From positions 1 to 64,000 of the forward strand of contig NZ_JBIWEX010000023.1 in assembly GCF_044762745.1 (NCBI RefSeq): a stretch of DNA of 64,000 nucleotides, read 5' to 3'. This document shows positions 1 to 10,300 of the stretch, one piece after another (the stretch's first letter is position 1; every line of letters starts with the position of its first letter). The position numbers were made by a program, and so were the translations under genes. Source of the stretch: Psychrobacillus sp044762745 (GTDB lineage Bacteria > Bacillota > Bacilli > Bacillales_A > Planococcaceae). The notes under the pieces are model-generated. The model searched no databases, was not told where the DNA came from, and was given only the letters and a program-made list of their open reading frames with translations.

Positions 1-49
1 GGATTTGTTCAATTTATAGCAAATTGGCAATAAATTTTGATGGATTGGA

Positions 50-183
50 GCGAAAGGGCGGCGACTCCTACGGGATGAGTGAGAAGATGAGACATTGCAG
101 GCGAACGCGTTAGCGTCGGCGATGGCTTATCGCTCCCCCCGTGGAAAGCGTCCGCCCTGCAGCGGAAATCCCAGTGGAAAATT
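50..183. repeat. Bacillales dispersed intergenic repeat, copy 1
   Basis: GC-rich block in an AT-rich intergenic region. It carries the hallmark strings CGACTCCTACGGGATGAG, GGAAAGCGTCCGCC and GCAGCGGAAATC, which I recognise from the abundant non-coding repeat scattered through Bacillus and Planococcaceae genomes. The ends were set by the change in composition. Shorter relatives occur near 19800-19905 and 39190-39235. No gene is seen in 1-293 apart from this element. Confidence 0.7.
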
Positions 184-293
184 TTACTACGACGCAGTTT
201 CCTTATACTGTGCGACCTATCCTTTAATGATAGTTATTACTTTTTAATGCTCGATTAATTAAGTTAATAAATAGTGAAATAGATTGGGGAAGC

Positions 294-368
294 AGCTATC
301 TGTCTGCAATTTAAATCACCCGAAACGTTTAAAGATACGAGATAGCTTATTTCTTTTTCTGTTTTTTT
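294..368 (+). terminator. Terminator of the gene upstream of the window
   Basis: An outer stem AGCTATCT/AGATAGCT (294-301, 340-347) encloses an inner TTTAAA pairing and is followed by a T-rich run to about 368. In B. subtilis ileS lies upstream of lspA, so this probably ends an upstream gene outside the window. The inner stem is imperfect. Confidence 0.5.
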
Positions 369-428
369 ACGTAATGTTGCATTGTATGGTAAACTAGGGA
401 AGATTCTTTTAAATCGGGGGAATTTGAT

Positions 429-905
429 GTGTGGAAATTTTATGGACTAGCGGCAATTGTCATTGCTCTTGATCAGTGGACTAAATGGTTAATTGTTAAA
501 AATATGGAATTTGGCGAACGTATACCTATATTGGACCCTTATATCGCACTACTTTCTCATCGGAACAGAGGAGCAGCATGGGGGATGCTAGAAGGTCAAT
601 TTGGTTTGTTTACCATTATTACAGTTATCGTTATAATCGGGATTATTTATTATTTTCATAAAGAAGCAAAAGGCAAGCCGATATTTCAAGTTGGATTGAT
701 GATGTTATTAGGCGGCGCAATAGGAAATTTTATCGATCGTTTATGGAGAAAAGAAGTAGTCGATTTCGTTGATGTATTAATACCAATCATAAACTATGAC
801 TTTCCTATTTTTAATGTTGCGGATGCGGCGTTATCAATCGGTGTAGTGATGGTAATAATATTTATATTAAAAGAAGAACGAGCAGAAAAGAAAAAGGTGA
901 AGTAA
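429..905 (+). CDS. lspA: Lipoprotein signal peptidase (signal peptidase II)
   Basis: Membrane aspartyl protease that removes the signal peptide from diacylglyceryl-modified prolipoproteins. The 158-residue product has four hydrophobic segments and the family blocks NRGAAWG (46-52), GGAIGNFIDR (95-104) and FNVADAAL (128-135). The catalytic aspartates should be D103 and D132. The start is GTG, six to nine bases after a GGGGG ribosome site; the ATG two bases upstream is in another frame. It overlaps the next gene by one base (TAATG), so the two are translationally coupled, as in B. subtilis lspA-ylyB. Many lipoproteins in this window (MetQ, DctP, LivJ, FecB and LprI-like proteins) are its likely substrates. 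Confidence 0.95.
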   Translation: MWKFYGLAAIVIALDQWTKWLIVKNMEFGERIPILDPYIALLSHRNRGAAWGMLEGQFGLFTIITVIVIIGIIYYFHKEAKGKPIFQVGLMMLLGGAIGNFIDRLWRKEVVDFVDVLIPIINYDFPIFNVADAALSIGVVMVIIFILKEERAEKKKVK

Positions 906-1831
906 TGGAAGAACTTACATTTGTAATAGAAAAAGAACAAGAAAAAGAGAGAATTGACAAAGCAATAGCCTCTTTTGATACGGATTGGTCACGAACGCAA
1001 ATCCAAAACTTTATAAAAGATGGACATGTAACAGTGAATAACGAAACCGCAAAATCGAATTATAAAGTGAAAAAAGGAGATGTTATTGTGATCACGCCTC
1101 CTGAAGCTATTCCACTTGATATTGTTGCGGAAAACCTGGATTTACACATTGTCTATGAAGACGAAGATGTAGTAGTTGTATATAAACCGCGTGGAATGGT
1201 CGTTCATCCTGCACCAGGTCATGTAAGTGGTACACTTGTTAACGGGCTTATGTATCAAGTGAAAGATTTATCGGGCATTAACGGGGTATTACGTCCTGGA
1301 ATTGTTCACCGTATAGATAAAGATACGACAGGCTTACTAATGGTTGCCAAAAATGATGTAGCACATGAGTCATTAGTCGACCAATTAGTAAAGAAAACAG
1401 TAACTCGTAAATATACTGCACTTGTGCATGGACATATTCCTCATGACAAAGGAACAATTGATGCTCCAATCGGGCGAGATAAAAAAGAAAGACAAAGCAT
1501 GGCTGTAGTAGATAACGGAAAGCATGCTGTGACGCATTTCCGAGTGTTAGAACGCTTCAATAAATATACGTTAGTAGAGTGTCAATTGGAAACAGGAAGA
1601 ACACATCAAATTCGCGTGCATATGAAATATATTGGGCATCCACTAGCGGGAGATCCAAAGTACGGTCCGAAAAAAACAATTGATTTTAACGGACAAGTGT
1701 TACATGCAGGAGTTTTAGGGTTTATCCAACCAAAAACAGGCGAGTACTTGGAGTTCTCTTCCCCACTTCCAGAGGATTTCGAAAATTTAATACAAGATTT
1801 GAGAAAACAATCCTTGATAAAAGAAGACTAG
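905..1831 (+). CDS. rluD: RluD-type 23S rRNA pseudouridine synthase
   Basis: Converts uridine to pseudouridine in large-subunit rRNA; the B. subtilis gene in this position is ylyB. The 308 residues contain an N-terminal S4 RNA-binding domain (about 12-75) and an RluA-type catalytic domain. The signature HRIDKDTTGLLMVAK has the catalytic aspartate at D138, followed by ETGRTHQIRVH. It starts one base inside the lspA stop codon. The pyr promoter lies within its last codons. The RluD subgroup assignment comes from gene order and the S4 domain; the exact target uridines cannot be read from sequence. Confidence 0.9.
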   Translation: MEELTFVIEKEQEKERIDKAIASFDTDWSRTQIQNFIKDGHVTVNNETAKSNYKVKKGDVIVITPPEAIPLDIVAENLDLHIVYEDEDVVVVYKPRGMVVHPAPGHVSGTLVNGLMYQVKDLSGINGVLRPGIVHRIDKDTTGLLMVAKNDVAHESLVDQLVKKTVTRKYTALVHGHIPHDKGTIDAPIGRDKKERQSMAVVDNGKHAVTHFRVLERFNKYTLVECQLETGRTHQIRVHMKYIGHPLAGDPKYGPKKTIDFNGQVLHAGVLGFIQPKTGEYLEFSSPLPEDFENLIQDLRKQSLIKED

Positions 1832-1842
1832 TACATTATACT
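1814..1842 (+). promoter_or_regulatory. Predicted sigma-A promoter of the pyr operon
   Basis: TTGATA at 1814-1819 and TATACT at 1837-1842 are separated by exactly 17 bases. The element overlaps the 3' end of the pseudouridine synthase gene and lies just upstream of the pyr leader, where the operon promoter is expected. Confidence 0.65.
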
Positions 1843-1875
1843 GAATTAAGAAAATCGAATAGCTTCACCTTTAAT

Positions 1876-2011
1876 AACAGTCCAGAGAGGCTGAGAAGGT
1901 ATATGTGAAAGTGACTCACTATAGGTCTGCGGACTTTTAAGTGAACTTCACCCTATTTAATTACGCACATACAACCTCTTGGGCAACTCTTGCTCAAGAG
2001 GTTTTTTATTT
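1876..2011 (+). promoter_or_regulatory. PyrR-responsive attenuator leader of the pyr operon
   Basis: The leader carries the PyrR RNA-binding motif (CAGTCCAGAGAGGCTGAGAA, about 1879-1898) and then a strong intrinsic terminator. The terminator arms are 1973-1986 and 1990-2003, ending in a T run (2002-2007). In the known B. subtilis mechanism, PyrR with UMP binds this loop, prevents the antiterminator and lets the terminator form. The alternative antiterminator pairing was not folded here. Confidence 0.85.
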
Positions 2012-2027
2012 TGGAAAGGGGAAAAGA

Positions 2028-2573
2028 ATGGCAATGGCAGAAAAAGCAAACATTTTAGATGAACAATCGATCAAACGTGCACTTACAAGGATTGCACATG
2101 AAATTATCGAACGAAATAAAGGAATTGAACAGTGCATACTTGTCGGGATTAAAACGAGAGGTGCATTTTTAGCGGAACGACTTGCGAAGCGAATTGAAGA
2201 GATAGAAGGCAAAGCGATCAAAACAGGGGAACTCGATATAACCTTGTACAGAGATGACTTATCACTAAAAAATGGGACAGATGAGCCATTAGTACAAGAA
2301 GTAGATATTACACATGATGTAACGGCTAAAAAAGTAATACTAGTCGATGATGTGCTATACACAGGACGAACGGTTCGGGCAGCGATGGATGCAGTAATGG
2401 ATTTAGGAAGACCTGCACAAATTCAGCTTGCTGTATTAATAGACAGAGGTCATAGAGAGCTTCCGATTCGAGCAGATTATGTTGGGAAAAACATCCCGAC
2501 TTCTAGTAGCGAACGAATTGTTGTCAAAGTAGTAGAAAAAGATGGTTTAGATGCTGTAACTATATTCGAGTAA
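2028..2573 (+). CDS. pyrR: Bifunctional pyr operon attenuator / uracil phosphoribosyltransferase
   Basis: RNA-binding regulator that terminates pyr transcription when UMP is abundant and has uracil phosphoribosyltransferase activity. The chosen ATG gives 181 residues, the usual length. It is preceded by GGAAAGGGG six bases away and lies just after the attenuator terminator; an in-frame GTG at 1941 lies upstream inside the leader and is rejected. The PRPP-binding loop VILVDDVLYTGRTVRAA sits about residues 97-113. Only 31 bases separate it from pyrP, too few for the additional pyrR-pyrP attenuator found in B. subtilis. Confidence 0.96.
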   Translation: MAMAEKANILDEQSIKRALTRIAHEIIERNKGIEQCILVGIKTRGAFLAERLAKRIEEIEGKAIKTGELDITLYRDDLSLKNGTDEPLVQEVDITHDVTAKKVILVDDVLYTGRTVRAAMDAVMDLGRPAQIQLAVLIDRGHRELPIRADYVGKNIPTSSSERIVVKVVEKDGLDAVTIFE

Positions 2574-2604
2574 TAGTTTTCGGAGAAAAGGGGAGGAATC
2601 GTAC

Positions 2605-3903
2605 ATGTCAAATACCGTATTAGATGTAAATGAAAAACCGTCTGGAGGTCAACTGATTACGTTAAGCTTTCAGCATATGTTCGCCATGTTCGGTTCAACA
2701 ATTTTAGTACCGCAGCTAGTAGGGTTAAGCCCTGCTATCGCACTACTTACGAGTGGTATAGCGACAATATTTTTCTTAATGATTACGAAGTTTCAAGTGC
2801 CAGCTTATTTAGGCTCATCCTTTGCCTTTATTGCACCAATTATTCTTGCAACGGAGATAGGTGGAGTAGGAAGTGCGATGATAGGAGGGATGCTCGTCGG
2901 AATCACATACGGCATCGTGTCGCTTATCATTTGGAAGAGCGGGTATAAATGGATTATGAAACTGTTACCACCAATCGTGGTAGGTCCAGTAATTATGGTT
3001 ATCGGACTAGGGCTTGCAGGAGTGGCAGTTGATATGGCCATGAATATTCCAATTCCGGATACGGATTTAAAAGAGTATAGTTTTATCCACTTCTCAGCGG
3101 CATTAGTCACATTATTAACAGCAGTCTTTTGTACAATTTACTTTAAAAATATTTTAAGTACTATGCCGATATTAATTGGTTTAATAGTAGGGTATATATA
3201 CTCAGCTGCCATTGGAATAATAGATTATTCAGCAGTAAAGGAAGCAGCATGGTTTGAAATTCCAGCCTTTTTAATACCTGGAGTAGATTATGATTTTGTT
3301 ATTACACCTCATTTAATATTAATTATGGTTCCAATTGTCATCGTCACCATTTCGGAACATATTGGACACCAATTAGTACTTGGGAAAGTAGTGAATCGCA
3401 ATTATATTAAAGAACCGGGCTTACATCGCTCCTTGTTAGGAGATGGATTTGGTACATTCATCAGTTCTTTAATCGGTGGTCCACCAAAAACGACATACGG
3501 TGAAAATATTGGTGTATTAGCCATTACTCGCGTATATAGTGTGTATGTTATTTTAGGAGCAGCAGTTATTGCAATCTTCATATCCTTTTTTGGTAAAGTG
3601 ATGGCAGTTATTGCAACAATTCCAACAGCTGTTTTGGGTGGTGTATCCATTCTCCTATTCGGAATTATTGCTTCAAGTGGTCTTCGTATGCTAGTTGAAA
3701 ACAATATTGACTTTGGCAATAGCCGTAATCTAGTCATTGCTTCTGTAATTCTAGTTATCGGAATTGGTGGTGCAAAGTTCATAGTTTCAGAATCTTTAAG
3801 TATTGAAGGTATGGCACTAGCAGCAATTATAGGTGTTATACTGAATTTGGTATTACCAGGAAGAAAAGAAGCGGAAACACCGAACTTAAATACAACAGAA
3901 TAA
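2605..3903 (+). CDS. pyrP: Uracil permease
   Basis: Membrane importer of uracil of the nucleobase/cation symporter-2 family. The 432-residue protein is almost entirely hydrophobic, with about 12-14 membrane segments. Family blocks include SFQHMFAMFGSTILVP near the N terminus, the SEHIGHQLVLGK stretch around residue 250 and GGPPKTTYGENIGV near 292-305. A GGGGAGG ribosome site lies about ten bases before ATG. It follows pyrR without a terminator, so the two form one transcription unit. A second PyrR-type attenuator lies downstream. Confidence 0.95.
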   Translation: MSNTVLDVNEKPSGGQLITLSFQHMFAMFGSTILVPQLVGLSPAIALLTSGIATIFFLMITKFQVPAYLGSSFAFIAPIILATEIGGVGSAMIGGMLVGITYGIVSLIIWKSGYKWIMKLLPPIVVGPVIMVIGLGLAGVAVDMAMNIPIPDTDLKEYSFIHFSAALVTLLTAVFCTIYFKNILSTMPILIGLIVGYIYSAAIGIIDYSAVKEAAWFEIPAFLIPGVDYDFVITPHLILIMVPIVIVTISEHIGHQLVLGKVVNRNYIKEPGLHRSLLGDGFGTFISSLIGGPPKTTYGENIGVLAITRVYSVYVILGAAVIAIFISFFGKVMAVIATIPTAVLGGVSILLFGIIASSGLRMLVENNIDFGNSRNLVIASVILVIGIGGAKFIVSESLSIEGMALAAIIGVILNLVLPGRKEAETPNLNTTE

Positions 3904-3918
3904 GTAACCTTTTAAAAG

Positions 3919-4033
3919 TTGAACAGAGAGTCAGCAAAAGGTTCGGATAGATTGGTTGGGACTTCACTAAGAGATTCCTTTCCTTGTCTATGCTTAAACG
4001 AACCTTCTTGAGACTTTTCAAGAAGTTTTTTTT
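3919..4033 (+). promoter_or_regulatory. Second PyrR attenuator, between pyrP and pyrB
   Basis: A degenerate PyrR-binding motif (GAACAGAGAGTCAGCAAAAG, 3921-3940) is followed by a terminator with arms CTTCTTGA (4004-4011) and TCAAGAAG (4018-4025) and eight T residues. Its position and layout match the second intercistronic attenuator of the B. subtilis pyr operon. GTCAG replaces the usual GGCTG, so PyrR affinity may differ from that of the first site. Confidence 0.75.
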
Positions 4034-4054
4034 ATAGAAAAGAGGAGGATTTAG

Positions 4055-4933
4055 ATGGAAAACTTAGTATCAATGAAAGATTTATCGGTGGAACAAATAA
4101 CAGCTATTTTAAAACGAGCAGAGGATTTTCGAGATGGTGCTACCTCGACATTGAAAAATAACTATATGATGGCAAATTTATTTTTTGAACCGAGTACCCG
4201 AACGAAAATGAGTTTTGAAATGGCAGCGCGAAAATTACAGCTAAATGTAATCCCCTTCGATTCAGGTTTTTCAAGTACATTAAAAGGAGAGTCGCTTTAC
4301 GATACAGTGAAAGTTTTAGAAGCAATCGGAATAGATGCATTAGTAATAAGGCATGAACAAAACAACTTTTTTGAAGAGTTAGTAGGGAAAACGAAAGTAG
4401 CGATCATTAACGGAGGAGACGGGACTGGAAATCATCCAACTCAAAGCCTCCTCGACATCTTCACCATTTGGGAAGAATTTGGGACAGTACAAAACAAAAT
4501 TATCACGATAGTCGGGGATATAGCACATAGTCGAGTAGCGAGATCGAACGCAGATGCCCTTACTCGCCTCGGCGCAAAAGTACAGTTAGTATGCCCGACA
4601 GAATGGCAAGGAGAGTTTGAATGCACCCAAAATTTCGATGAAGTAATTGAATCTAGTGATGTCATGATGATGCTTCGAATACAACATGAAAGACATGCAC
4701 ACAATGGGATATTTTCTAAAGAAGACTATCATCAAGCATTTGGATTAACAGTAGAAAGAGAACGAAAAATGAAAAATGGCGCGATTATCATGCATCCAGC
4801 ACCATTTAATCGGGAAGTAGAAATCGCGAGTGAAGTAGTAGAGTGTAGCCGGTCTAGAATTCTTAAGCAAGTAGAAAATGGTGTGTATGTCCGTATGGCG
4901 ATTACGGAAATGATTTTGAAAGGGAGAGAATAA
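4055..4933 (+). CDS. pyrB: Aspartate carbamoyltransferase catalytic subunit
   Basis: Condenses carbamoyl phosphate and aspartate to N-carbamoyl-aspartate, the first committed step of UMP synthesis. The 292 residues show the carbamoyl-phosphate loop FFEPSTRTKMSFE (43-55), with STRT at 47-50, and HPTQSLLDIF (127-136). Near the C terminus MHPAPFNREVEI carries part of the aspartate site. No pyrI regulatory gene is present, as expected in Bacillales. AGAGGAGG precedes the ATG. A single base separates its stop from pyrC. Confidence 0.96.
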   Translation: MENLVSMKDLSVEQITAILKRAEDFRDGATSTLKNNYMMANLFFEPSTRTKMSFEMAARKLQLNVIPFDSGFSSTLKGESLYDTVKVLEAIGIDALVIRHEQNNFFEELVGKTKVAIINGGDGTGNHPTQSLLDIFTIWEEFGTVQNKIITIVGDIAHSRVARSNADALTRLGAKVQLVCPTEWQGEFECTQNFDEVIESSDVMMMLRIQHERHAHNGIFSKEDYHQAFGLTVERERKMKNGAIIMHPAPFNREVEIASEVVECSRSRILKQVENGVYVRMAITEMILKGRE

Positions 4934-4934
4934 C

Positions 4935-6215
4935 ATGACAAAAATTATTCGAAACGTTCAAATAGTTAACAATGCAGGAGATTTGGAAAAAACTTCAGTT
5001 GTGATAAAAGAAGGAAAAATAGCAGAAATCGGAGCAAATGTAACAACTGAAAATGCTAATGTTATAGACGGAAAAGGAATGCTTCTCTCACCTGGATTTA
5101 TCGATGTTCATGTCCATTTACGGGAACCAGGTGGCGAGCAGAAAGAAACAATCGAAACAGGAACGAAAGCTGCAGCAAAAGGTGGATATACAACGATTTG
5201 TGCAATGCCAAATACACGACCTGTACCTGATACAGCAGAAAACTTCTCACATGTTCTTGATTTAATAGAGAGAAATGCGCTAGTACGCGTGCTACCATAT
5301 GCATCGATTACCATCCGTCAAGCTGGAAAAGAAAGAACAAATATTGAAGAGTTAAAAAATCTTGGCGCCTTTGCTTTAACGGATGACGGAGTTGGAATAC
5401 AAGCTGCAGGTACAATGCTTGAAGCAATGGAGGAAGCTGCGAAATTTAATATCCCAGTTGTTGCGCACTGTGAAGATAATACCCTTATATACGGTGGTGT
5501 AATGCATAAAGGAAAAAGAAACGAGGAATTAGGATTAAAAGGAATTCCATCTGTTTCAGAATCAGTACATATTGCGCGAGATATTTTACTCGCAGAAGCC
5601 GCGGGAGCTCATTATCATGTATGCCATGTGAGTACGAAAGAATCGGTACGTGTGATACGAGATGCGAAAAAAGCAGGCGTAAATGTAACAGCAGAAGTAA
5701 GCCCGCATCATTTATTACTTTGTGAAGATGATATTCTATCAAACGATGCGAACTGGAAAATGAATCCTCCACTAAGATCAAAAGAAGACATGCTAGCACT
5801 TCGAGAAGGCTTACTGGATGGAACGCTAGATTTCATTGCGACGGATCATGCACCACATACAGAAGAAGAAAAAGCTTATGGTTTCGAGAAAGCTCCATTC
5901 GGAATTGTCGGACTAGAAACGGCATTCCCACTTTTGTATACACATTTTGTGAAAACGGGAGAATGGACTTTACAGCAATTACTTGACTCTTTAACGACTA
6001 AACCATCTGACGTTTTCGGATTTGAATTTGGAAAGCTAGAAGTTGGGGCACCAGCAGATTTAGTTTTAATAGATTTGGAAAAAGAACAAGCAATTGAAAA
6101 GGAAGCATTTTTATCCAAAGGTCAAAACACACCATTTAACGGATGGGTTTGCACTGCTTGGCCACAAGTGACTATTTACAACGGAGAAATCGTATGGCAG
6201 GAGGAGAACGAATGA
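4935..6215 (+). CDS. pyrC: Dihydroorotase (class I)
   Basis: Zinc amidohydrolase that cyclises N-carbamoyl-aspartate to dihydroorotate. The 426-residue length fits class I enzymes. The metal-binding pair lies in DVHVHLREPGGE (H59, H61); later conserved blocks are the AHCED region and ATDHAPHTEEEK, which contains the catalytic aspartate. The start is one base after the pyrB stop, using the GGGAGAG at the end of pyrB as ribosome site. Its last four bases overlap carA (ATGA). Confidence 0.96.
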   Translation: MTKIIRNVQIVNNAGDLEKTSVVIKEGKIAEIGANVTTENANVIDGKGMLLSPGFIDVHVHLREPGGEQKETIETGTKAAAKGGYTTICAMPNTRPVPDTAENFSHVLDLIERNALVRVLPYASITIRQAGKERTNIEELKNLGAFALTDDGVGIQAAGTMLEAMEEAAKFNIPVVAHCEDNTLIYGGVMHKGKRNEELGLKGIPSVSESVHIARDILLAEAAGAHYHVCHVSTKESVRVIRDAKKAGVNVTAEVSPHHLLLCEDDILSNDANWKMNPPLRSKEDMLALREGLLDGTLDFIATDHAPHTEEEKAYGFEKAPFGIVGLETAFPLLYTHFVKTGEWTLQQLLDSLTTKPSDVFGFEFGKLEVGAPADLVLIDLEKEQAIEKEAFLSKGQNTPFNGWVCTAWPQVTIYNGEIVWQEENE

Positions 6216-7312
6216 AAACGAGATATTTACTACTAGAGGATGGGACAGTATTTAAAGGAAATGCTTTTGGAAGCGAAGAAGGATCTATTGGTGAAGTTAT
6301 TTTCACTACGGCAATGACTGGCTATCAAGAATCCATTTCAGACCCGTCCAACTGTGGTCAGATCTTAACATTTACGTATCCAATGGTTGGAAACTACGGG
6401 ATTAACCCAGACGATCTTGAATCGATTGAGCTTGCTCTTTCAGGAGTAGTAATAAGAGAACTTGCAGAACAGCCATCTAACTTTAGAAGCCAACGTACAT
6501 TAAATGAATTTTTGGAAGCGAAAAATGTCCCCGGGATTGAAGGGATCGATACACGAAAATTAACACGTATTATTCGCAATCATGGATCTATAAAAGGGAG
6601 GCTTACAAAAGCCGGAGAAGAATTGAACTTGGAACAAGAAATAGAAAAACTAATAGCCACTATTATTCCAAAAAATGTAGTAGAACAAGTCTCTATTGCT
6701 CGTCCTTATCCAAGCCCAGGTCGTGGAAAAAGAGTAGTACTTGTTGACTTTGGTATGAAGCACGGTATTTTAAGAGAATTAAATAAACGTAATTGCGACA
6801 TTATTGTCGTACCATATAATACATCCTCAAAAGAAGTCTTAGCAATGTCCCCAGACGGGGTTATGTTATCAAACGGCCCTGGAGATCCAACCGATATTCC
6901 AGAAGCGATCGAAATGGTAAAGGAAATTATCGGGCAAGTTCCGATTTTTGGAGTATGTCTAGGACATCAACTTATATCGCTTGCAAGTGGTGCTACATCT
7001 TTCAAATTGAAATTCGGGCATCGCGGGGGTAATCATCCAGTAAAAGATTTAACGACTGGAAGAACAGAACTTACTTCTCAAAATCATGGCTATGCAATTG
7101 ATACAGATTCAATCGCTAACACAGATTTAGAAATCACCCATATTGCGCTAAATGACGGTACGGTCGAAGGCGTAAAACATAAAAAGTTCCCAGTGTATTC
7201 CGTACAGTTCCATCCAGAAGGTTCATGCGGTCCAGAGGATTCCACTCACCTATTTGACCAATTTATCGAATTAATGAATGCTAATAGCAAAAAGGAGAGT
7301 TCACATGCCTAA
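6212..7312 (+). CDS. carA: Carbamoyl phosphate synthase, glutamine amidotransferase (small) subunit
   Basis: Hydrolyses glutamine and channels ammonia to CarB. The start at 6212 gives 366 residues, sits after GCAGGAGGAG and overlaps the pyrC stop by four bases; a longer in-frame extension upstream reads into pyrC and is rejected. The class I amidotransferase triad is visible: C249 in GVCLGHQ, with H334 and E336 in FHPEG. The N-terminal domain begins LLLEDGTVFKG. As the only carAB pair seen here, inside the pyr operon, it is presumably the pyrimidine-controlled form. Confidence 0.96.
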   Translation: MKTRYLLLEDGTVFKGNAFGSEEGSIGEVIFTTAMTGYQESISDPSNCGQILTFTYPMVGNYGINPDDLESIELALSGVVIRELAEQPSNFRSQRTLNEFLEAKNVPGIEGIDTRKLTRIIRNHGSIKGRLTKAGEELNLEQEIEKLIATIIPKNVVEQVSIARPYPSPGRGKRVVLVDFGMKHGILRELNKRNCDIIVVPYNTSSKEVLAMSPDGVMLSNGPGDPTDIPEAIEMVKEIIGQVPIFGVCLGHQLISLASGATSFKLKFGHRGGNHPVKDLTTGRTELTSQNHGYAIDTDSIANTDLEITHIALNDGTVEGVKHKKFPVYSVQFHPEGSCGPEDSTHLFDQFIELMNANSKKESSHA

Positions 7313-10300
7313 ACGTAAAGATATCGAAACCATATTAGTAATCGGTTCTGGTCCAATTGTCATCGGTCAAGCTGCAGAATTTGACTATGCTGGAACGCAA
7401 GCTTGTATTTCATTGAAAGAAGAAGGATACCGAGTAATTCTAGTAAACTCCAACCCTGCAACGATTATGACAGATACGGAAATAGCAGATAAAGTATATA
7501 TTGAGCCTATCACTTTACCTTTTGTAAGCAAAATCATTCGCAAAGAACGCCCGGATGCGATTTTACCTACACTCGGTGGGCAAACAGGATTGAATATGGC
7601 GATTGCTCTTGACGAATCAGGTATTTTAAAAGAATTAGGAATAGAAATTTTAGGAACCAAACTAGAAGCAATCCATAAAGCGGAAGACCGTGATCTATTC
7701 CGTACACTCATGAACGAATTAGGAGAGCCTGTACCTGACAGTGATATTATCCATAATATGGACGAAGCAAAAGCATTTGTGGAACGAATTGGCTACCCCG
7801 TAATCGTGCGTCCTGCTTTCACACTCGGTGGAACAGGTGGAGGTATTTGCCAAAACTCCGCGGACTTACAGGAAATCGTAACGAGTGGATTAAAGTATAG
7901 TCCAGTAACCCAATGTTTGCTTGAAAAATCAATTGCAGGATATAAAGAAATTGAATACGAAGTAATGCGCGACTCTGCAGATAATGCAATTGTTGTATGT
8001 AATATGGAAAACGTCGATGCAGTTGGAATTCATACAGGAGATTCGATTGTTGTTGCTCCTACGCAAACTTTGTCGGACCGTGAAAATCAAATGCTTCGTA
8101 ATGTGTCACTAAAAATTATTCGTGCATTAAAAATTGAAGGTGGATGTAATGTACAGCTAGCGCTCGATCCACATAGCTTTAATTATTATATTATTGAAGT
8201 TAACCCACGAGTAAGCCGTTCCTCGGCACTTGCTTCAAAAGCTACTGGATATCCTATTGCGAAGCTTGCAGCAAAAATTGCAGTAGGTCTTACATTAGAT
8301 GAAATGATGAACCCCGTAACAGAAAAAACGTATGCTTGCTTTGAACCGGCACTTGATTATATCGTGGCGAAAATCCCAAGATGGCCATTCGATAAATTTG
8401 AGTCAGCTAAACGTAATCTAGGAACGCAAATGAAAGCAACCGGGGAAGTAATGTCCCTAGGGCGTACGTTTGAAGAAGCAATTCTGAAATCAGTTCGCTC
8501 CCTTGAAACCGGTCACTTCCATATCGAAATGAAAAACGCTGAAACCATCACAGATGAATGGATGCAAAAACGTATTCGCCGTGCAGGAGATGAGCGCTTG
8601 TTCTTCATCGGGGAAGCACTTCGCAGAGGGGTATCGGTAGAGCAAATCCATGTGTGGAGCCAAATCGATGTATTTTTCTTAAACAAACTACAAAATATTG
8701 TGCGATACGAAAAAGAAATTCAAGCAAATCCATATGATCAAGAGGTGCTATACAAAGCAAAACGTATGGGCTTTGCGGATAAAACAATCGCAAAATATTG
8801 GAATGTAAAAGAAATAGAAGTGTACAATTTTAAGAAAAAACATAACATCGTTCCTGTTTACAAAATGGTTGATACTTGTGCAGGAGAATTTGAATCAGAA
8901 ACGCCATACTTCTACGGAACATACGAAGAAGAAAACGAATCTATCCGTAGCGAAAAAGAAAGTGTTATCGTGCTTGGATCAGGTCCGATTCGTATCGGTC
9001 AAGGGGTGGAATTTGACTACGCAACGGTTCACTCGGTATGGGCTATTAAAGAAGCAGGGTACGAAGCAATTATTATAAACAACAATCCTGAAACAGTTTC
9101 AACCGATTTCTCTATCTCCGATAAATTATACTTCGAACCTCTAACGGTGGAAGATGTCATGCATATCGTAGACCTAGAACAACCAAAAGGAGTAGTCGTA
9201 CAATTTGGTGGTCAAACAGCGATTAACTTAGCTGCTGCTTTAGAAGAAAGAGGCGTAAAAATTTTAGGGACTACATTAGAAGATATCGACCGTGCAGAAA
9301 ATCGTAACGAATTTGAAGCTGCCCTACATGAGATTGATATTCCGCAACCACTTGGGAAAACAGCCGTTTCAGTAGAAGAAGCAGTAGCGATTGCAAACGA
9401 AATCGGTTACCCAGTGCTTGTAAGACCTTCTTACGTACTAGGTGGTCGTGCAATGCAAATCGTTTATACCGAAGAAGAGATTAAACATTATATGGAGCAT
9501 GCCGTAGATGCAAGTCCAGAAAAACCGGTACTAATCGACCGTTACTTAACTGGAACAGAAATTGAAGTAGACGCCATTTGTGATGGAGAGAACGTATTAA
9601 TCCCAGGAATTATGGAGCATATTGAACGCGCAGGAGTTCACTCTGGTGACTCAATTGCTGTGTATCCACCACAAAGACTTTCACAACAACATATTGATAC
9701 CCTTCTGGACTATACAACTAGACTTGCAAAAGGGTTGAAAATTGTAGGATTAATGAATATCCAATACGTCATTTCAAATGATGAAGTATATGTGATTGAA
9801 GTAAATCCACGCTCAAGCCGTACAGTACCATTTTTAAGTAAAATTACATCCATTCCAATGGCGAATATCGCAACAAAAGCAATTTTAGGTCAATCCATTC
9901 TAGAACAAGGCTATAAACCAGGACTTGTTCCGAATAGCCAAGGCGTCTTTGTAAAAGTGCCAGTATTCAGCTTTGCGAAGCTTCGTCGTGTAGACATTAC
10001 ACTTGGACCAGAGATGAAATCGACTGGGGAAGTAATGGGGAAAGACATCACGTTAGAAAAAGCATTATACAAAGGCTTAGTAGCGGCTGGCATGGAAATA
10101 AAAGATCATGGTTCTGTCCTAATGACTGTCTCGGATAAAGATAAGGAAGAAGCAATTGAAATCGCCAAAAAGTTTAATCATATAGGCTTCCGCATTATTG
10201 CAACAGTAGGAACAGCAGAAGCGATTCAAAAAACAGGAATACCTGTAGATATTGTAGGAAAAATCGGTTCAAAAGGTACGACAATCATAGATCTGATTCA

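Noticed and set aside
1941..2027. N-terminal extension of PyrR from a GTG at 1941
   Set aside because: It runs through the attenuator terminator and has no ribosome site; the ATG at 2028 gives the standard 181 residues.
2574..2604. Possible third PyrR attenuator between pyrR and pyrP
   Set aside because: Only 31 bases, with just the pyrP ribosome site.
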